From NCBI RefSeq assembly GCF_964355755.1, contig NC_092675.1:15823312-15887311 (forward strand): a stretch of DNA of 64,000 nt, read 5' to 3'. The position numbers and the translations under genes were made by a program. This document shows, one piece after another, positions 61,601-64,000 of the stretch. Every line of letters starts with the position of its first letter. Position 1 is the stretch's first letter. Source of the stretch: Antedon mediterranea (taxonomy: Eukaryota > Echinodermata > Crinoidea > Comatulida > Antedonidae). Under the pieces are notes generated by a model. The model saw only the letters and a program-made list of their open reading frames with translations. It did not search any database and had not been told where the DNA came from.

Positions 61601-63700
61601 TGGTGCAGATAGATTATTGCATAATTCATTCGTAACCATTGTTTAGAAAAAAAGAATGCGAGATCCACTATTACCCCTTTTACACTGCTGAACAATAACA
61701 CACCTGTGTCGTGTCCGTATAAATTTTCTTTTTACTGATTTAGTATTAAGACAAGTTTTCTACTGCAGTTACTGCATAACTACATTTTACCGGTTTATCC
61801 AATTACTGCTCAACTTTTAAAGCCTTTTTGATTAAAACACCTTTATCAAGTTATAATTGACCAATTAAATCCAAGTGGTAGTATGAGACTCCTTAATACA
61901 AAAACAAATAGATTCGCAAACTCCTTTGTTCCCTCCAGTGTCACCCAGTACAACCGCAAGGTTAGGTAGATAATTATTTTCTATTTTGTTGATGATTTTG
62001 ACTTTTTTACTTGATATTGGTGTTAATAACTTTAGGATAGAATTGTTTTGATATTTGTTTCATCTTTGTAATGAGACAAACACCATTATTTCCACTTGTT
62101 TTGTGGACAAAATAAAGTTATCTTATCTTATCCTATCTTTACAGATACCTTTCATATATAAATTATTCATTACCTGATTGGTCCATTTCGTGTGCTAGGC
62201 TTTACAAATTTAACTTTAAACGAATCGTGTTTAATCTCTTGATTATTTGGCTGCTCTGGTTGCATTATAAAACTTGGTGCTAAAAGAAATATACATAAAC
62301 ATGCAACTTAGTTGTCATGGACTATGGAGGAGAAATGGCAATAGTGATTGGTTGTTGATTAATTAGTAGTGTAATTGCAGGTTACCAAAATAATTTTACA
62401 CTAGATTTGAACTCGTCACTTCGGACGAGTTAGGTTATCCGCAGCGCAAAGGCCACGGCACCAAAGGCCACGGCACATCATACGTTAGAATATTGCGCAA
62501 AGAAAAACGATTATGCCATTGAAACAATTTCAGTGTGCTCTCTATTTTGTGTCCCGTCTAAGTATATACAGTATACACTATATCCTGTATACGTACTACA
62601 TACAGTGCAGAATATGTGAAAATAAGTGACCAAAGTTATTAACGCTTTTGAACATGACGTCATCACAATTTTAAAAATGGTGAATCATGCGAAAGATAAT
62701 CGATTGACCTAGACAATAATAAAAAAATTGAGGGAATTGGAATACGAATAAAGGAGATGCGCTCTATTAAATGTGACGAGCTATGACGAAAGAGACAAAA
62801 ATCCTATATTTCATATTCGAGTGGCCATACGATGATGTCACAATGTCCGGTTAGCCATATCGATGCATGATTCGATATCTACAACTCATCAACTTCCAGA
62901 ATATTTAATTTTAAAAAAGTTCACCACGTAGTTTACAATCTATGACTGTTTTAAGAAAGGCATAATTTTCACAAATTTTTGAACTTTTTCATAAAAAACG
63001 CACGCAAATTGTCCAATTCTATGTGCTCGTATGACATGATTTTAAGTCAAAATTGTTTGAAAGTTGGTAAAATTACTAAAAAAGGCTGAAAAAACAAAAA
63101 TCACGCAAAAATAGATGTTTTTTGCGCTACATGCGCGCGCACGCGTAAAAAAAATGCGCGGCCGTGGGAATTTTTGAAACGCTCAAAATGACATGAAACG
63201 CGTAGAAAGTTGATTAGAAGATGATTTTTCGCATTTTGAAATTTTAAACGCGCATGCGCGCGTAACTTTGTGTGAAACATGACATTTTTAATCCATAGAA
63301 AGTGCCAAGTGCGGATAACCAATAATTCTAATCTTTTCCTTTCAAAATCTTAATCTTTAAATTTTCCCACTCTTTTCTACATATTTGGGGGTGGGGGGGG
63401 GGGGGTGTGACACTGTACCTGAGGATATACAGTACTTACAATTAAATGAAACTATTTAATAAATTATTATTATTTAATAAAATCATAATAGTTGTTTCTT
63501 CAAACCTTACCTCCTGCAGGGGTCGTGCAAGTTGTTTTTTCCGATTGACCACTCTCCTTTACTGTAGTAGCAGTTACATATATTGTGTAGTTTGAATATA
63601 GCAACACAGGTTGTAGAAAGAAAGTTTTATCATCAGTTTCTATAGAATTCAATTGCTCTCCAGGATATTCTTTATTACGAGACTCAATAGTGTAGTAAAC
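40529..63700 (-). CDS. receptor-type tyrosine phosphatase, C-terminal 869 residues (5' end outside window)
   Basis: Type I membrane protein that removes phosphate from phosphotyrosine. Twenty-three exons join without a phase break. Residues 1-217 are FN3-type ectodomain ([33 protein letters not shown]) with a basic RKR site at about 171-173. The TM helix is about 222-244. D1 is complete: KNRY 329-332, WPD 466-468, [10 protein letters not shown] 504-513 and a Q-loop, so it should be active. D2 keeps CX5R ([10 protein letters not shown], 798-807) but has WPP instead of WPD (763-765) and KNRL instead of KNRY, so it is probably inactive. The end SFDHYANYK resembles LAR-group (R2A) phosphatases. 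The first exons lie beyond 64 kb. Confidence 0.93.
41020..41155 (-). CDS. RPTP exon: D2 P-loop
   Basis: Residues 800-845. Gives [20 protein letters not shown] and [19 protein letters not shown]. Cys and Arg of CX5R are retained, but the usual SAGVG is SGGAG. Confidence 0.95.
41287..41452. mobile_element. Tigger/pogo-type MITE
   Basis: Ends CAGTAGAAGCCCTATTAAGG and GGGAGTTCTACTG form imperfect inverted repeats flanked by TA on both sides. CAGT-GAAC ends with TA duplication are typical of the Tigger branch of Tc1/mariner. Non-coding, 166 bp, in an RPTP intron. Confidence 0.7.
41728..41882 (-). CDS. RPTP exon: D2 WPD-loop region
   Basis: Residues 749-799 plus two bases: [20 protein letters not shown] and [12 protein letters not shown], then IVVHC. 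The catalytic Asp of WPD is replaced by Pro. Confidence 0.94.
42606..43280. repeat. 27-bp minisatellite, 25 copies
   Basis: Unit encodes KPLWHRPIV on the plus strand and contains the palindrome TAGGCCTA. Copies are identical apart from one substitution (GTG to GCG, copy 8). It is open in a long frame on both strands because 27 is a multiple of three. It lies inside an RPTP intron. Confidence 0.96.
44119..44331. mobile_element. MITE with GGTCTTTCACACCTG ends
   Basis: AGGTCTTTCACACCTGTTCC and the complement of GGGTCTTTCACACCTGTCC form 30-bp inverted ends, with CACGGTTCC shared further in. The left arm has reiterated GGTTCCGGTCCGG. About 213 bp, non-coding, in an RPTP intron. Confidence 0.7.
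44497..44631 (-). CDS. RPTP exon: D2 EKCFQYWPE segment
   Basis: Residues 704-748: [20 protein letters not shown] to [12 protein letters not shown]. Donor AAAG|GTAGAC. Confidence 0.94.
44795..44895 (+). repeat. dispersed repeat, copy 2 of 3
   Basis: Shares TCCATTGAGATC-AG-CACTGATACC and GTAATTTGCCTTTGGATTTA with the copies at 18.2 and 45.3 kb, followed by a TA run. Confidence 0.75.
45061..45132 (+). tRNA. tRNA-like gene, anticodon ATC (would be Asp)
   Basis: All four stems form: acceptor GCCCCAG/TTGGGGC (one G-T), D stem GTCT/GGAC, anticodon stem TCTGC/GCAGG around ATATCAA, T stem CCGAG/CTCGG around TTTGAGT, with discriminator G. The A box TGGTCTAATGG fits; the B box is slightly off. A T5 run follows three bases after the end, suitable as a Pol III terminator. 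Anticodon ATC (45,094-45,096) would read GAU, but eukaryotes normally use GTC for Asp, and the body looks like tRNA-Glu. It may be a tRNA pseudogene or SINE head. Antisense in an RPTP intron. Confidence 0.6.
45310..45400 (+). repeat. dispersed repeat, copy 3 of 3
   Basis: Contains TTTTGTATTTCCA, CTGATACCCACAACAT and GAGTAATTTGCCTTTGGAT, matching the copies at 18.2 and 44.8 kb with small deletions. Confidence 0.7.
45476..45610 (-). CDS. RPTP exon: D2 core
   Basis: Residues 659-703: [40 protein letters not shown]. Donor CCGA|GTAGGT. Confidence 0.94.
45668..45840 (-). mobile_element. tRNA-derived SINE fragment (family 1), copy 2
   Basis: Matches the copy in TMEM38 intron 3 (AAGACTCGTTCTACCACCAG; CCCTTGCCGATGTTATGGTT) with moderate divergence. 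Confidence 0.65.
46071..46147 (-). CDS. RPTP exon: D2
   Basis: Residues 633-658: [26 protein letters not shown]. The DYINASYID strand is typical of the PTP fold. Confidence 0.94.
46767..46860 (-). CDS. RPTP exon: D1-D2 linker and D2 start
   Basis: Residues 602-632: [35 protein letters not shown] stands where the phosphotyrosine-loop KNRY should be. Confidence 0.93.
47060..47209 (-). CDS. RPTP exon: D1 Q-loop and linker
   Basis: Residues 552-601: [20 protein letters not shown], followed by a polar linker ending in LELEFR. Confidence 0.93.
47395..48117. repeat. 15/18-bp minisatellite in RPTP intron
   Basis: About 48 copies of CTACCCCTCTGACAG-type units, some with an extra TCT. All length changes are multiples of three, so one plus-strand frame (YPSDSYRSD-like, 47,282-48,157) and one minus-strand frame stay open for the whole array. 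It ends 35 bp from the RPTP donor at 48,151. Confidence 0.93.
48152..48287 (-). CDS. RPTP exon: D1 P-loop
   Basis: Residues 506-551: [20 protein letters not shown] to [17 protein letters not shown]. Carries the catalytic-loop Arg and the first Q-loop Gln. Confidence 0.96.
48569..48707. mobile_element. 139-bp hAT-type MITE
   Basis: Ends CAGTGGCGTA / TAACGCCACTG are flanked by an 8-bp direct repeat with one mismatch (AGCATCTG and ATCATCTG), as hAT elements make. Non-coding, in an RPTP intron. Confidence 0.78.
49120..49292 (-). CDS. RPTP exon: D1 WPD loop to catalytic Cys
   Basis: Residues 449-505 plus two bases: [20 protein letters not shown], then [20 protein letters not shown], ending PLTVHC. 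Both catalytic Asp and Cys are present. Confidence 0.96.
49801..49920 (-). CDS. RPTP exon: D1 EKCAQYWP segment
   Basis: Residues 409-448: [33 protein letters not shown]. Confidence 0.95.
50198..50295 (-). CDS. RPTP exon: D1 DFWRMIWE segment
   Basis: Residues 376-408: [33 protein letters not shown]. Confidence 0.95.
50616..50652 (-). CDS. RPTP micro-exon: D1 FIAAQG
   Basis: Residues 364-375, only 37 nt: [12 protein letters not shown]. Required for phase and for the FIAAQGP motif of the PTP fold. Confidence 0.93.
50843..50919 (-). CDS. RPTP exon: D1 DYINACYVD
   Basis: Residues 338-363: [26 protein letters not shown]. Confidence 0.95.
51341..51495. mobile_element. MITE with GTCTACATTATCAAACT ends, copy 1
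   Basis: GTCTACATTATCAAACT and the complement of AGTTTGATTGTGTAGAC bound 155 bp. The middle has inverted words (ATGATGTGACATCAT). A relative lies at 57.5 kb. Confidence 0.75.
51664..51754 (-). CDS. RPTP exon: start of D1 (KNRY loop)
   Basis: Residues 308-337 plus one base: [20 protein letters not shown], then [10 protein letters not shown]. Using the TAG acceptor at 51,755 keeps phase; the nearer CCAG would break it. Confidence 0.9.
53078..53166 (-). CDS. RPTP exon: N-terminal helix of D1
   Basis: Residues 278-307: [30 protein letters not shown], the conserved PTP lead-in helix. Donor AAG|GTGACA. Confidence 0.9.
53678..53772 (-). CDS. RPTP exon: cytoplasmic juxtamembrane
   Basis: Residues 246-277: [32 protein letters not shown]. 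The basic stretch after the TM helix acts as a stop-transfer signal. Confidence 0.87.
53916..55237 (-). mobile_element. hAT transposon relic with transposase C-terminus
   Basis: Ends CAGGGGCGCAGCCAG in inverted orientation, flanked by AATGG on both sides (53,911-53,915; 55,238-55,242). On the minus strand about 54,650-54,860 encodes [12 protein letters not shown] then, after stops, [38 protein letters not shown]: the hAT C-terminal dimerisation domain. Internal stops show it is dead. Probably ZMYM/ZBED-like hAT lineage. Confidence 0.85.
55560..55644 (-). CDS. RPTP exon: transmembrane helix
   Basis: Residues 218-245: [28 protein letters not shown]. Confidence 0.92.
55783..56027. mobile_element. 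degenerate Tigger-type MITE
   Basis: AGTAGAACACC at the left and the complement of CAGTAATTCCTCTATTAAGG at the right resemble the element at 41.3 kb; several CTATTAAGGGGACAC words recur inside. Confidence 0.55.
57480..57594. mobile_element. MITE with TCTACACTATCAAA ends, copy 2
   Basis: TCTACACTATCAAA and the complement TTTGATAGTGTAGA-type end bound about 115 bp; the middle matches the copy at 51.3 kb (GATGTGCCCATATA, ACATGATGTCA). Confidence 0.75.
58178..58220 (-). CDS. RPTP micro-exon: ectodomain next to membrane
   Basis: Residues 204-217 plus one base: [14 protein letters not shown]. 43 nt; placed by phase and by the typical DPVTTG lead-in to the TM exon. Confidence 0.83.
59169..59331 (-). 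CDS. RPTP exon: juxtamembrane FN3-type segment
   Basis: Residues 149-203: [57 protein letters not shown] is a possible basic processing site. Confidence 0.9.
59616..59765 (-). CDS. RPTP exon: ectodomain
   Basis: Residues 99-148: [19 protein letters not shown] to [11 protein letters not shown]. Acceptor TTTTAG, donor GTAAGT. Confidence 0.9.
60861..60893. repeat. perfect hairpin, 14-bp arms, 5-nt loop
   Basis: AAATGAGTCCAAAT, loop AACAA, then the exact complement. Confidence 0.88.
61060..61100. repeat. GC-rich hairpin with GCGAGCGAAGCGAGC core
   Basis: AACTAGATGGTACGC is mirrored by GCGTACCGTCTAGTT. The same GCGAGCGAAGCGAGC core occurs inside the hAT relic near 53,970. Confidence 0.75.
62174..62279 (-). 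CDS. RPTP exon: start of FN3-type module
   Basis: Residues 64-98 plus two bases: [34 protein letters not shown]. Confidence 0.9.
62625..63303 (+). repeat. dispersed 650-bp repeat, copy B
   Basis: Same repeat as 12,795-13,445, 50 kb away and in the same orientation. Includes a GCATGCGCGCG purine-pyrimidine stretch. Confidence 0.8.
63511..63700 (-). CDS. RPTP first exon in window: FN3 domain, C-terminal half
   Basis: Residues 1-63 of the visible part: [20 protein letters not shown] to [19 protein letters not shown], with Y-N-Y-x-I-x-V typical of an FN3 F strand. Upstream exons are not in 63,701-64,000. Confidence 0.88.
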
Positions 63701-64000
63701 CTGCAATCAGAATTGTTTACTCATTGAATTATCATGGCTTTAATAATACTGTGAAAATGACAATCATTGTGTATATAGGTTGGTGGTGCAAGTTTTCTCC
63801 ATTACGATATTGTAGTCAGTATTATATAAGTGGTTCTTTTAATCACAAAAACATCAACTATACCACTGATTTTGGGCTTGACTACTATTTGAACAAATGG
63901 CCATGTAGTCATTTTCAAAAACAACATTCACATGACTTCAATTCTCTATTATTATAAATGTTTATTTTTATTGCATTATAGCTCTTTAAACCATATTTTG
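63701..64000. other. RPTP intron at window edge
   Basis: No further exon recognised before the window ends; the gene continues beyond. Confidence 0.5.

Larger units (their letters stand above)
59766..62173. other. RPTP intron, no gene seen
   Basis: Mostly unique AT-rich DNA. It includes two small hairpins described separately and a GATTGATTGATT run near 61,430. No nested coding gene recognised. Confidence 0.5.

Overview
This is a eukaryotic nuclear window. It is AT-rich, intron-rich and densely seeded with small DNA transposons. The gene content (TMEM38, BABAM1/MERIT40, a beta-1,3-glycosyltransferase and a large receptor tyrosine phosphatase), tRNA-derived SINEs and abundant CTAG/AGGCCT-rich tracts suggest a marine deuterostome invertebrate, most likely an echinoderm. 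Species is an inference from style, not shown directly.

Layout. 1-8.4 kb: no convincing complete gene; one possible glutamine-rich first exon (-), CTAG-rich tracts, several fold-back elements and a Helitron-like repeat. 8.5-14.5 kb (+): a five-exon TRIC cation channel gene (TMEM38 family, 270 aa) whose large third intron holds a SINE, a 1.16-kb hAT-type non-autonomous element and dispersed repeats. 16.9-27.0 kb (-): a complete seven-exon BABAM1 (MERIT40) gene, 353 aa; its 7-kb first intron carries three adjacent inverted-repeat elements, one with a wrecked dispersed gene. 27.0-34.1 kb: no gene seen, but one near-perfect 320-bp hairpin. 34.1-35.7 kb (-): beta-1,3-glycosyltransferase with its whole CDS in one exon and a probable 5' UTR exon. 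36-40.5 kb: repeats, including two minisatellites. 40.5-63.7 kb (-): 23 exons giving the last 869 residues of a receptor tyrosine phosphatase (FN3-type ectodomain, TM helix, active-looking D1, degenerate D2); its 5' end lies beyond the window. Its introns contain MITEs, a hAT relic, two further minisatellites and a tRNA-like cloverleaf.

The genes have unrelated jobs (ER/SR counter-ion channel, BRCA1-A/BRISC scaffold, Golgi glycosylation, tyrosine dephosphorylation) and show no operon-like logic. Exon borders were set by hand from AG/GT sites, unbroken phase across every junction, and recall of family sequences; no database or transcript was consulted. The most unusual content is the set of fold-back elements whose ends are built from short reiterated, often self-palindromic motifs, a different motif in each element.
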